64,000 nucleotides of DNA from Methanomassiliicoccales archaeon (GCA_026394395.1 JAPKYK010000003.1:138547-202546), one strand, 5' to 3'. Shown: positions 52,028 through 59,914, counted from the first letter of the stretch. Made by a program: numbers and translations. Notes: generated by a model not told the origin, from the sequence alone.

Positions 52028-53517
52028 CCCTTTTTTATCAAAATAAATGGGTGATTGTGTAAGACCGCATACTTGCTTATTCTATCGCTGAAGTCCTCAA
52101 GCTCATCCAGGAATTTTGGTTTACACACCACGACAATTACATTGTGATATGCATCGAGATGGCGGAATACCTGACCAAACGCTCTGTCCAGCTCCCCGCC
52201 CCTTGGCGACTTCTTGACTTCGATGGGATAGTTTTGATCGACGAGAATATCGACCAGGGTATCTCCCGCTTCCATTCTCGTGGTATGACCCCTTCCCGAA
52301 AGGAATGCGTTTAGATCAGCCCTATAACCATCTTCAGAAGCATAGGATATTGTGGGAAGCCACGCATCGATATCACGCACCAAGACATCAAACCCGGCAT
52401 CTCCTTTGACCGAGATGGTTGATTTCCTACTGGGGGTTGAAGGAATGACCTGAGTTGCCTTAGGCTCCGATTTGGGTTTGTGCTTATCTACACCAAACAA
52501 ATCGCGTAACAAATCATCCATCTGGTCATCTTTGCTGCGTCTCCGAGGCAGGTCATAAGCTGATGCAATCGAATTAAGTGAAATACCATCGAGCGCACTC
52601 AATACCGACTCTGGTGATCCATCGCAGCTCTGAACTATCCTGAGGATAAGCTCATCCTTTTTCCCTGAGACTGGTTCTCCCAGTTTATACAATGCTGACT
52701 TCAACGCTTCTTTGTCCAATACATCCAAGACATCAAGCAACAGATTGCCTTCTTTGTCTTTCGATTTGGCCTTGGGTTTGGTCTCTGCTACGGAGGACGC
52801 TTGGAGCGGTATCGGTTTTGCAACCGACACAATTCCAAATTGAGCTTCCAATATCTCGCTTACTTGCTCATCTTTCAAGCGCTTTCTTTGAATACCGTAT
52901 TGAGAAGCCAGATATTGTAGGTTGGCCAGGTCGATCATTGGAATGATCAACTGAGGGTTGCCGTTCTGGGAATTGATTAAACGAAGGACAATCTCGTTCT
53001 TATTCCCGGAAATCGCCTGGTCAAACCTCATTAATAATGACTGAAGAGATTCCTTGTCCAGACTTAGCAGCATATCATACAATTTCTTACTTGGTTCGTC
53101 TTGATAAGGGTTAGACGATTGAGAGCTTTCGACGGGTGGTGTATGTTGAGTAGTAAATGTCAATTCTGATTTAGGCGTACTTTGAGTTGGTAAAACAGAC
53201 GGTTGAAAATGGTTCGGTTCCTCATCAACAATCTCATTCAAGATCGTATTGATAATATCGCCTTTCGAGGCCAGTCTAAATTTGGACAGTAAGCTTGCAC
53301 TTGTCTTCTCATTCCTGATTATGTTGGCCAAAATCATCTGGGGCATTCTCGATAGTAGAGGAGCAGCGTTGGTTTTATTGAAGTTCTTTTCTACAATCGC
53401 CAGCATTTCGCGCTTTGAACCGGTATAAGGAAGCCCCGACGATTTCATCATTATGGAAATGTCTTCCTTTTGGGCGTACTTATCCATTAAGTCTACTATC
53501 CGCATCGATGACTGCAA
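52024..53517 (-). CDS. SAP-repeat protein with C-terminal PD-(D/E)XK nuclease domain
   Basis: The 497-residue protein has at least three SAP-like helix-turn-helix modules, each with the pattern LDKESLQSLL...ISGNKNEIVLRLI (near residues 1-50, 145-180, 260-300). SAP modules bind DNA. Residues about 385-497 form a restriction-endonuclease-like core: an early helix with ED-GYRADLNAFLS, D423 in LVDILV, then E433 and K435 in IEVKKS, and a late VIVVVCKP strand. This is the D...E-x-K catalytic set. Ser/Pro/Lys-rich linkers join the parts. No known defence system is matched. It starts at ATG 53517. Confidence 0.7.
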   Translation of the reverse strand: MQSSMRIVDLMDKYAQKEDISIMMKSSGLPYTGSKREMLAIVEKNFNKTNAAPLLSRMPQMILANIIRNEKTSASLLSKFRLASKGDIINTILNEIVDEEPNHFQPSVLPTQSTPKSELTFTTQHTPPVESSQSSNPYQDEPSKKLYDMLLSLDKESLQSLLMRFDQAISGNKNEIVLRLINSQNGNPQLIIPMIDLANLQYLASQYGIQRKRLKDEQVSEILEAQFGIVSVAKPIPLQASSVAETKPKAKSKDKEGNLLLDVLDVLDKEALKSALYKLGEPVSGKKDELILRIVQSCDGSPESVLSALDGISLNSIASAYDLPRRRSKDDQMDDLLRDLFGVDKHKPKSEPKATQVIPSTPSRKSTISVKGDAGFDVLVRDIDAWLPTISYASEDGYRADLNAFLSGRGHTTRMEAGDTLVDILVDQNYPIEVKKSPRGGELDRAFGQVFRHLDAYHNVIVVVCKPKFLDELEDFSDRISKYAVLHNHPFILIKKG

Positions 53518-53623
53518 GGTACCTGAGTGGGGTTAATATTTTCTATTGTAGACTTCTTAATAAAAAGGAAAAAGACGGGAAAGGGTTTTCCTAACCCCTT
53601 TGATTGAAACCAAAATATTAATG

Positions 53624-53659
53624 TCTGGCTAGTCTCGGGTTCGAATCCCGACGGATGCA
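53624..53659 (+). other. tRNA 3' fragment (T arm and acceptor half), possible att remnant
   Basis: TCGGG-TTCGAAT-CCCGA (53635-53651) is a perfect T arm, followed by CGGATGC and A, the 3' acceptor strand and discriminator. No 5' acceptor GCATCCG or anticodon stem lies upstream. Such lone tRNA 3' ends are typical attachment-site copies left by integrative elements. No integrase gene is in the window. Confidence 0.7.
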
Positions 53660-53712
53660 CATACTGATATATATTCCTTAAATAAAATAAGATGAAAAGG
53701 GTTTTATGAGCT

Positions 53713-53795
53713 GGCCCCGCGTAGCGCCCGAAAATTGATTTCAATATTTTCTTATCTGGCTCAAGTGACGCGTAGTCCCGGATTAGCCCACCATA
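53713..53795 (+). repeat. Degenerate dispersed repeat, copy A
   Basis: This copy starts GGCCCCGCGTAG and, 41 bp on, has ATCTGGCTCAAGTGA, then a C/G-rich tail. Copy B at 58195 has GGCCCTGCGA and the same 15-mer 42 bp on. The intervening parts share AAATTGA-TTTCAAT. Function unknown. Confidence 0.6.
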
Positions 53796-53904
53796 ACTCT
53801 CATCCTGTCGATATTCACAAATCTGCGAGAGTTTAAAACAATGGCAAATATAAAATTTAACGACGAGAGAGTTATTCAGAAGGATTAAAATTACAAATCA
53901 AAGC

Positions 53905-53960
53905 GGCCCCGCGTAGTTCGAAATGACAATCACCAATTGTTTTTAATCATGAATTGATGT
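53905..53960 (+). repeat. Partial dispersed repeat, copy A'
   Basis: GGCCCCGCGTAG recurs exactly (53905-53916), followed by a CAATCACCAATTG-type stretch and AATCATGAATTGATG, but the 15-mer tail is lost. Related to copy A by its 12-bp head only. Confidence 0.45.
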
Positions 53961-53975
53961 TAGAGCAAGTCGATC

Positions 53976-54017
53976 ATGGACATGGTCGAAGCGGCTAACC
54001 GCAACCGATCAGTCCAT
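53976..54017 (+). promoter_or_regulatory. Hairpin leader of the ArsR/membrane/ABC operon
   Basis: ATGGAC (53976-53981) pairs with GTCCAT (54012-54017), GGT with ACC, and GCGG with CCGC around CTAA. The result is a long imperfect hairpin ending just before GGTGGGG and ATG 54031. A T-rich TATA-like element at about 53938-53948 would put the transcript start near its 5' edge. Possible RNA or operator control element. Confidence 0.5.
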
Positions 54018-54030
54018 CCGGTGGGGAATC

Positions 54031-54339
54031 ATGAAGACGATTCTATGGTGGTTGATCGCAGGTTCTAAGGGTGGCATCAACCGTGCAAGGATCATAGAGG
54101 CTCTCCACGGAAGGCCATACAACGCCAACCAGCTGACGGTGATGTTGGGACTCGACTACAAGACCATCCGCCATCATCTTAAGGTCCTAGTTGACAACAG
54201 GATCATCGAATCAAATACTGGTGAAAAGTATGGCACGATGTACTTTCTCTCCACGGAAATGGAGGGGAATTATAACCTGTTCATTGAGATATACAGCAAG
54301 TTCAGGGATAAACCAACTATGGTTAAAAGGGAGGAATGA
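54031..54339 (+). CDS. ArsR-like winged-helix transcriptional regulator
   Basis: The 102-residue protein has a winged helix with the recognition region YNANQLTVMLGLDYKTIRHHLKVLVDNRIIE, then a short hairpin wing (TGEKYGTMYFLS). It lacks cysteines, so it is not a metal sensor of the classic ArsR kind. It begins a four-gene rightward run (regulator, small membrane protein, ABC ATPase, permease); the next gene starts inside its stop (ATGA). It may control this transporter, and the hairpin upstream could be its target. Confidence 0.8.
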   Translation: MKTILWWLIAGSKGGINRARIIEALHGRPYNANQLTVMLGLDYKTIRHHLKVLVDNRIIESNTGEKYGTMYFLSTEMEGNYNLFIEIYSKFRDKPTMVKREE

Positions 54340-54644
54340 GGATGGATCTGTCCGGTTTTATATTGGTTCCAATCGGCATTGAATTGGTCAACTTAGGTCT
54401 CTTGTTTGTGCTCATGCATATATTTTGGAAGAACTACCGTCGGTTAAAGTCCAGTTTCACTCGGGGTCTTTTGCTCTTCTCCATTGCTTTCTTTCTGAAA
54501 AGCATTATGAACACCGGCTATATTCTGATCATCGCATTTAACGTGATATCCGATGAGCATATGGTAGGGGGGATACTGCCTTTCGGGTTCAACGTGTTCG
54601 AGAGCATTGCGCTGATAATGCTGATAAGAGTCACGAACGAATGA
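54336..54644 (+). CDS. Small three-helix membrane protein
   Basis: The 102-residue product has three hydrophobic helices (FILVPIGIELVNLGLLFVLMHIFW, GLLLFSIAFFLKSIMNTGYILIIAF, FGFNVFESIALIMLIRV). Its start overlaps the regulator stop by four bases. Similar regulator-plus-membrane-protein pairs often sense signals in archaea, but I know no function. Whether it is co-transcribed with the ABC genes 77 bp downstream is unclear. Confidence 0.6.
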   Translation: MRMDLSGFILVPIGIELVNLGLLFVLMHIFWKNYRRLKSSFTRGLLLFSIAFFLKSIMNTGYILIIAFNVISDEHMVGGILPFGFNVFESIALIMLIRVTNE

Positions 54645-54721
54645 TTTGGGTGAGATTTGGGCCTAATACTGGCATTTTTCCTAATACCCCTTATAGAATA
54701 GCCCGCCCCAGGTAACTTACA

Positions 54722-55657
54722 ATGGTTGAACCAATAGTAATAGAACACCTGAGCAAGGACTTCAACGGGTTCCGGGCGGTGGACGACCTGAGTCTCGTTG
54801 TCAAGAGAGGTTCCTTCGTCGGTTTCCTCGGCCCCAACGGGGCCGGGAAGAGCACATCGATCAAGATATTGACCAATCTGCTGTCGGCGACGAATGGATC
54901 TGCTAGCCTGAACGGAATAGACGTCGTCAAGCGACCCAAGGAGGCAATGGCACAGATAGGAGCAGTGGTTGAGACCCCTGAGTTCTATTCATACCTTACA
55001 CCGACAGAGACACTTTCTTATCTGGGTGAACTGAGAGGGATGAGAAAGGAGGATATAAGGCGGCGAAGCACGGAAGTGCTGGAAACGGTCAAGATGACCG
55101 AATGGAAGGACAAGCGCATCGGCAAGTTCTCAAAGGGAATGAAACAGCGCATAGCCATAGCCCAGGCGATACTACACGAACCGCCGATCGTCATCTTGGA
55201 CGAACCGACCTCCGGTCTGGACCCGAGAGGGATGTTCGAGGTAAGAGAGATACTGGTCGATCTGAAGAAACAAAACTACACCGTGTTCATGTCCTCTCAC
55301 CTGCTTAACGAAGTACAGGATGTCTGCGACGAGGTCGCTCTGATTAATTATGGAAAACTATTGAAGAGCGGTACAGTGAGCGAACTGATATCGTCCAATA
55401 ACTTCCGCAGACTAGAGGTCAAGATGAGGCAAAGTGTCAATATGGAACTGCTGAACAATATCTCAAAGATGGACAAGATATCCGAGCTGGAACCGGCCGG
55501 AGATAATATTGTCGTTATGATGTTGAAAGGTGGAGATGATGCCCAGATCGAACTGTTGAAAGAACTTCAAGGCCTCAATCTTGACATAATCTCATTCAAG
55601 GAATCTGGCGTGGCGCTGGAGAACCTGTACATGTCCCTTATCAAGGAATCGAAGTGA
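54722..55657 (+). CDS. ABC-2 type transporter ATP-binding protein
   Basis: The 311-residue ATPase has Walker A GPNGAGKSTS (about residues 38-47), a Q-loop near VVETPEFYSYLTP, the signature FSKGMKQRIAIAQAIL, Walker B VIILDEPTSGLDPRG and the switch His SSHLLNEVQD. The roughly 90-residue C-terminal extension is typical of ABC-2 drug/polysaccharide exporter ATPases. It forms a pair with the permease, whose start overlaps. Start TATA-like CCTAATACCCC... ATG at 54722. Substrate unknown. Confidence 0.93.
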   Translation: MVEPIVIEHLSKDFNGFRAVDDLSLVVKRGSFVGFLGPNGAGKSTSIKILTNLLSATNGSASLNGIDVVKRPKEAMAQIGAVVETPEFYSYLTPTETLSYLGELRGMRKEDIRRRSTEVLETVKMTEWKDKRIGKFSKGMKQRIAIAQAILHEPPIVILDEPTSGLDPRGMFEVREILVDLKKQNYTVFMSSHLLNEVQDVCDEVALINYGKLLKSGTVSELISSNNFRRLEVKMRQSVNMELLNNISKMDKISELEPAGDNIVVMMLKGGDDAQIELLKELQGLNLDIISFKESGVALENLYMSLIKESK

Positions 55658-55662
55658 TCTTC

Positions 55663-56502
55663 ATGAACGAAACAAAGACAGTGAAAATTCGCGAAGTCAC
55701 TTCGAACCCACCATCGGACGCGGCACAAGTTGTGACCGTGTTCAAGTACGACATATTGAAGTATCTGCGCAGCCGGCGGTTGATGGGGATGCTGGCCATA
55801 GATGCGCTGGTCCTGCTGCTCATAACCCTACTGCCGCCTCTTCTGGGTAGCGATTACTCGGACGATGCCGATTCGTTCGTCAGGACCTACGCTTCGTTCG
55901 GAACGGTCCTGGTCGTCATCGGAGCCACGTTCTTCGCCGGAGACGTCATTGTATCCGAATTCCAGAACCGCACAGGCTTCCTGCTCTTCCCCAATCCGGT
56001 TAAGAAAGGGACCCTTCTGATCGGCAAGTTCCTGGCTTCGGTGGCGGCGATGTTCTTGGTGCTCGTGATCTATTACGGCGTAGCGCTGTTGCTCGGGGTG
56101 GGCATCACTGGTGGTCTTTCCGTCAATGGGGTCGAATCACTGATGCTTGCGATGCCGTACTCAGTGGCGGCTCTGGCCGTTGGCTATCTGATAAGCACGG
56201 TGATGAAAGGATCGACGGGAGCGTTAATCTTGACGTTCGCCCTGTTCCTGTTCATCTTCAGCATCATAACGAGTGTGCTGAGCGCCAGCGGCGTAGACCC
56301 ATGGTTTATTTTGTCCCAGGCGGGTCAGAGCATCACCGACGTCTTTGGTGCATCGACCTCAGACAACGGAGGAGGTTCTGGGTTCAGCATGAACTCGTAC
56401 AGCGCGGACACCGGAGTCTCCATCGCAGTTATGCTGGCCTACACGATTGTGGCACTGGCCCTTACCTACGTATTGTTCAAGAGGAGAGAGATGGCTGCCT
56501 GA
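55663..56502 (+). CDS. ABC-2 type transporter permease
   Basis: The 279-residue protein has an N-terminal soluble stretch (KTVKIREVTSNPPSDAAQ) and about six transmembrane helices, with FFAGDVIVSEFQNRTGFLLFPNPVKKG in the middle as in ABC-2 permeases. Residues 235-250 are a Gly/Ser/Asp-rich loop (SDNGGGSGFSMNSYSAD). ATG 55663, with AGTGA five bases before, is preferred over an in-frame GTG at 55654. Together with the ATPase it should export lipids, peptides or drugs. Confidence 0.9.
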   Translation: MNETKTVKIREVTSNPPSDAAQVVTVFKYDILKYLRSRRLMGMLAIDALVLLLITLLPPLLGSDYSDDADSFVRTYASFGTVLVVIGATFFAGDVIVSEFQNRTGFLLFPNPVKKGTLLIGKFLASVAAMFLVLVIYYGVALLLGVGITGGLSVNGVESLMLAMPYSVAALAVGYLISTVMKGSTGALILTFALFLFIFSIITSVLSASGVDPWFILSQAGQSITDVFGASTSDNGGGSGFSMNSYSADTGVSIAVMLAYTIVALALTYVLFKRREMAA

Positions 56503-56809
56503 CCGTCGCCAAACGCCCTTTGGGGCCTTTTTATTTTTTTCAGTTTATAATCAGTGCACCCACCGGTCTGCTTGAACATTTGATTTTCTGATTTGGATTC
56601 TTCCGGTCCAACGAGAACGGCTCATGTAGGTCATTCGATATTCTGATTTTTACTATCCTGAGAACATCTGCATACGATTTCAGTTACCAAGGACGGCATC
56701 ACATTGATATTGATTGATGTGTGACTGTGAAACACCTTCCACTTCATTCATACACCATATGTTGAAGCTAGAAAATGCAACTAGGTAACAGATGACATAG
56801 AGTTATCGA

Positions 56810-57010
56810 ATGTTAGATATCCTAAAATTGAGAACTCACCATCTTTTATACATTCGATTCTTCGAGGGTTATGGCTACAGTGATGATTTTACGAACAACA
56901 TTCAATAGCATCATAGACCAGATTAAAAATGATGATTCGCCGCGTGTCGTGCTATCATCACGATGCGATGACGTCTGCAGGGCTTGTCCGCACAAAATCG
57001 ATGATTCGTG
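56810..57010 (+). pseudogene. DUF1284-family pseudogene, frameshifted and cut by an insertion sequence
   Basis: From ATG 56810 the frame reads MLDILKLRTHHLLYIRFFEG, then YGYSDDFTNNIQ, and stops at TAG 56906. One base on, another frame continues SIIDQIKNDDSPRVVLSS, then RCDDVCRACPHKIDDS. Joined, these match DUF1284: R-L-R-x-H-H-L-L, F-E-G-x-G-Y-S, then C-D-D-x-C-x-x-C-P. The insertion sequence starts right after (57011). No continuation could be recognised after its right end. The gene is thus broken twice. TATA-like GATATCCTAAAA is not the promoter; no clear one is seen. Confidence 0.75.
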
Positions 57011-57028
57011 GGCCCTGTTGCAAAACTA
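57011..57028. repeat. Left terminal inverted repeat of the IS
   Basis: GGCCCTGTTGCAAAACTA, identical to the reverse complement of 58135-58152. It is the outer end next to the transposase stop. Confidence 0.9.
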
Positions 57029-58018
57029 GTTTGACCAGAACTCCTTCCTCATGGCCAGCTGGATCAGGTTGAACAGGCAGAACTTGATCCGCACCTCATT
57101 TTTCCGAGCAGCTTTCGTCCAGCATCTCAGCCGATAACCGAGCAAAGCATCAATCATGCTGAACACCGTTTCGGAATGAGCGCGCTTCGCCGTTAACGCG
57201 GCGAAGCGCTTCGGCCAGTGCTTTGCGAAGCTGACCAGCTTCTGGTACAGCGTCTCAGGCTCCACGACCAGCTTGGCGTTCTTCTTGATCTTGTGAAAAG
57301 GCGTGGCACCGTGCTGCCTGGCCACGGCCAGGCAGTCGTTGCCCACGTAGGCGGAATCGGCCAGACTTCGTTTGGGGACGACGTTATCGGGCAAACGGTC
57401 CCAGACGTTCCAGGACGTCTGGGACTCGTGTACGTTCGAGTCTGAGAGGTAATAAGCCAGTATGACGAACTCGTCCACCTCGATGACGATGTTCGCCTTC
57501 ACCCAGTCCTGCTTCGCGCGTTGGGCGTGCGGCGTCTCACGCCAGCCTCGCTTCCTGCCAGAGTATCCAGTGGCGTCGGTCGAGGCGACAACCTTCCTGG
57601 TCGGAAGGTCCGAGAGAATATGCTGGATGAACCGTTCCAGCACGACCGCGAAGCGGTCCGACTGGATCATCCGGCATAAGGTGGAATAATCTAGAATGGT
57701 CTCGATGGAATAGTAGTCCTGCATCATTGCCAGCATTCCTTCCGTCTCACGGAAGGTCAGGTCCAGCAGCTGCTGGACCAGGAATCCGATGAGCACGACG
57801 CACTCATCGTATGCTGGCCTTCCGGTCGGTCTCCTCCGCTGCCAGAACGAGAACTCATCGGCATGTAGGCGAATGGCCTCCATGGCCAGGCGGAGGCCGT
57901 TGACAGCCAGATCGTCGTATCGATCAAAATCCATTGTCACCTTCTCGAACTGGATCGAGAAGGTGTCAAGGTGCGTCTGCCCGGAAAAATTGAATATCGA
58001 GCGCGGTATCTCTATCAT
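57026..58018 (-). CDS. IS transposase (DDE, IS5/DDE_Tnp_1-like)
   Basis: From ATG 58018 the 330-residue protein has the catalytic triad as D148 in ASTDATGYSG, D221 in LADSAYVGND, and E283 in HSETVFSMID. An N-terminal helical domain includes DECVVLIGFLVQQLLDLTFRE. The pattern R-x(3)-E-x(2)-F around the last acid, with K/R-rich ends, is like IS5-group enzymes. It appears intact, so the element may be active. The stop lies inside the left inverted repeat. Codon use is intermediate between the island and the core genome. Confidence 0.9.
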   Translation of the reverse strand: MIEIPRSIFNFSGQTHLDTFSIQFEKVTMDFDRYDDLAVNGLRLAMEAIRLHADEFSFWQRRRPTGRPAYDECVVLIGFLVQQLLDLTFRETEGMLAMMQDYYSIETILDYSTLCRMIQSDRFAVVLERFIQHILSDLPTRKVVASTDATGYSGRKRGWRETPHAQRAKQDWVKANIVIEVDEFVILAYYLSDSNVHESQTSWNVWDRLPDNVVPKRSLADSAYVGNDCLAVARQHGATPFHKIKKNAKLVVEPETLYQKLVSFAKHWPKRFAALTAKRAHSETVFSMIDALLGYRLRCWTKAARKNEVRIKFCLFNLIQLAMRKEFWSN

Positions 58019-58134
58019 TGTGACTGTCAAACAACTACCATCCTGAACAGCTGGTATATGGTGACAGCCACACATATAAATTTCTATAACAATATAGATA
58101 ATACAGAATAATTATATTGTCAGAGTGTCGGATT

Positions 58135-58152
58135 TAGTTTTGCAACAGGGCC
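58135..58152. repeat. Right terminal inverted repeat of the IS
   Basis: TAGTTTTGCAACAGGGCC, perfect match to the left end. The promoter of the transposase would lie between this repeat and 58018. Confidence 0.9.
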
Positions 58153-58659
58153 GTTAATGATTGAAAAAAATAATAGTAAAGTGTTTGAATAGCCGGCCCT
58201 GCGAATTATTTGAATAATTGAATTTCAATTCTAATCATCTGGCTCAAGTGATGAGTGGTCTCGGCTGAGCTCATCACGTCTCTTATCAAGCTGACTTTGT
58301 CATTTGGTGAAGATTTTTTTCAGAGGAATTGAACGAACAATTGATGATGGACGCTCACGCGTCCAGCATTGGAAAATTACCGAACTCTTCCCGGAACCGA
58401 CCTAATCAATGGTCAAGGTGAGGATACTATTCGATGTCAAAATGCAAATCGAGATAGAATGCAATGGTTGCGACGAGGTCATGACGTACGTTCGAGATCC
58501 ATGAGCCCACGGTGCTTTCCTGGAGCGGATTAAGGATTATCGGAAGTTTGATCCGATGATACCGGGAGGGCGATGAGAATCTGAACTATCCAGTAACAAT
58601 ACACTCACTTTCACTGAACCGAAGAATACCCTTTTTATAGACAATCCATTACATCATTT
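58153..58659. other. Non-coding accessory region
   Basis: Apart from repeat copy B, it has a perfect seven-pair hairpin TGGACGC-TCAC-GCGTCCA (58348-58365) and a 31-codon frame (58409-58504) with CNGCDEV that is probably a gene remnant. TATA-like CCCTTTTTATAG near 58629-58640 is the promoter of the next gene. Confidence 0.5.
58195..58277 (+). repeat. Degenerate dispersed repeat, copy B
   Basis: GGCCCTGCGA, then ATCTGGCTCAAGTGA (58237-58251), spaced as in copy A. It ends in a perfect stem GTGATGAG/CTCATCAC (58248-58255 with 58270-58277). It sits 42 bp right of the IS end. Confidence 0.6.
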
Positions 58660-59004
58660 ATGGTCGCTGAAAAGTATTCAGTCGCTAACCCCGAGATTCT
58701 TTTTGATGGAAAGGTTCTGACTAACAAGGTTCTGCTAGCCCAATGTGACATCTTAACGCACAAAATATCTGTAGGAAGGGGTGAATTTATCGATGGCCTG
58801 AAAGAAGCAAGCTATTTCCTGAAGATTCTGATGGATCCGGAAGCTGAGGCTACTCTCTATGAGATTTTCAATAAGGGGGTTGTAGAACTGAAGGTCACAG
58901 ATCCGGCAACCATGCATGAATACCAATCGAAGGTTTTCATTAAACAAATACCGTTGATGGGATATGAACAGGTTGTTACTCTAAAGCTCGTTCATTCGGA
59001 TTGA
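58660..59004 (+). CDS. Hypothetical protein (114 aa) in the accessory region
   Basis: The product begins MVAEKYSVANPEILFDGKVL and is soluble, with a helical middle (RGEFIDGLKEASYFLKILM) and a beta-rich end (EYQSKVFIKQIPLMGYEQVVTLKLVH). I recognise no family. TTTTTATAG about 30 bp upstream supports a leaderless start at ATG 58660. Codon use is the AT-leaning island kind. A DNA-binding or toxin/antitoxin role is possible but not shown. Confidence 0.5.
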   Translation: MVAEKYSVANPEILFDGKVLTNKVLLAQCDILTHKISVGRGEFIDGLKEASYFLKILMDPEAEATLYEIFNKGVVELKVTDPATMHEYQSKVFIKQIPLMGYEQVVTLKLVHSD

Positions 59005-59914
59005 TGTCAATCCACTTCTGCGAACTGAAAATAGAAGTCCTCGAGCTTTCGGGAATCAATTTCAAGCTGAAGGACTTCCGGCGGCACGTAGTTTCGCTAA
59101 GTAAAGCAACAATTTTTTCTACCTCGTTATTAATTAATAAATCATAATGTGTATATAATAATAAAAATGATAAAGGGTTTATGTGAAAAACCATCTGATT
59201 GAAATGTAAACTTCAATTACTGGCTGTCGTGTTGGGTAAATCCCTTCCCCCGCACCAGAATAATAGGGGTTATAGACATCTTTTTAAAAATATCACCTCC
59301 TCATCAAACCGAGACTGAACTAACCTTTTTATGATTGCAAGAAGGTGTTAAGTTATATCCTGACCTCGACAGTTGATCGTATCGAATTCAGTAAAATTTA
59401 GTCATTATTCGATGCTGGGCGCACGAGCGTTCAGCGGAATGGGTAGAAATTAAGGGTGTCCTCAACATTAGGTTGAGTTTGTGACAAAACAATCCATGCT
59501 GAGTCGTCCTCAGCCTGGACTATCTATGCACAAATTACAGCAGGGTTGAGGACTCGTTTAAAATCTGTTTGGCCACCTCCTCGAAGCGGTGGCCAGAGAT
59601 TCGATCAATCAAAATACTGTGCCTAAATTGTCTGATTAACTGTCAAGGTTAGGTTATCATTGGGAACGCCATCGTCGTTCTCCTGGGCTTGCAGATGATG
59701 TTCTCCCGTGGCTGGATGTCTAAGGATTCCTCCGCAGAGCGGCCTTGGCCGAGATTACTAGGCAACATCGTATTCCGCGCACTGATCCCTTTTGCCTTCC
59801 CAAAGTGGTCTTTCGATCGTTGTTTCCGTCAAAACGCATAGCCTATAATAATAATCTACTGTATTATTAAAATCAATAATGCTTTTATATGTTCATTAAT
59901 GTGCAGACATCTAC
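59005..59914. other. Long non-coding region with foldable elements and the trp promoter
   Basis: No frame of convincing coding quality. From 59414 to 59435 is a nine-pair hairpin with tetraloop. From 59458 to 59553 GTCCTCAAC and GTTGAGGAC enclose a second hairpin (59493-59519) and an alternative partner (GTTGAG at 59472). At the right end a TATA box (CTTTTATATG, about 59882-59891) precedes trpE by about 25-30 bp. Confidence 0.55.

Larger units (their letters stand above)
57011..58152 (-). mobile_element. Insertion sequence (IS5-like DDE), 1142 bp
   Basis: The element is bounded by perfect 18-bp terminal inverted repeats: GGCCCTGTTGCAAAACTA at 57011-57028 and its reverse complement at 58135-58152. 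It encodes one transposase on the minus strand. No direct target-site duplication is visible at the edges (left flank ends CGTG, right flank starts GTTAATGA). It lies in the end of the DUF1284 pseudogene. Family judged from the DDE transposase. Confidence 0.88.

Noticed and set aside
53496-53744. 82-codon minus-strand frame with the string HPSGFEPETS
   Set aside because: That string is what an antisense translation of a tRNA T arm gives; it reads through the tRNA fragment and is not a protein gene.
57000-57020. Target-site duplication of the IS
   Set aside because: Compared both flanks for 2-9 bp direct repeats; none convincing, so none is claimed.
58409-58504. 31-codon frame with CNGCDEVMTYVRDP
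   Set aside because: Too short and without a promoter or ribosome site of quality; it may be a fragment of a lost gene.
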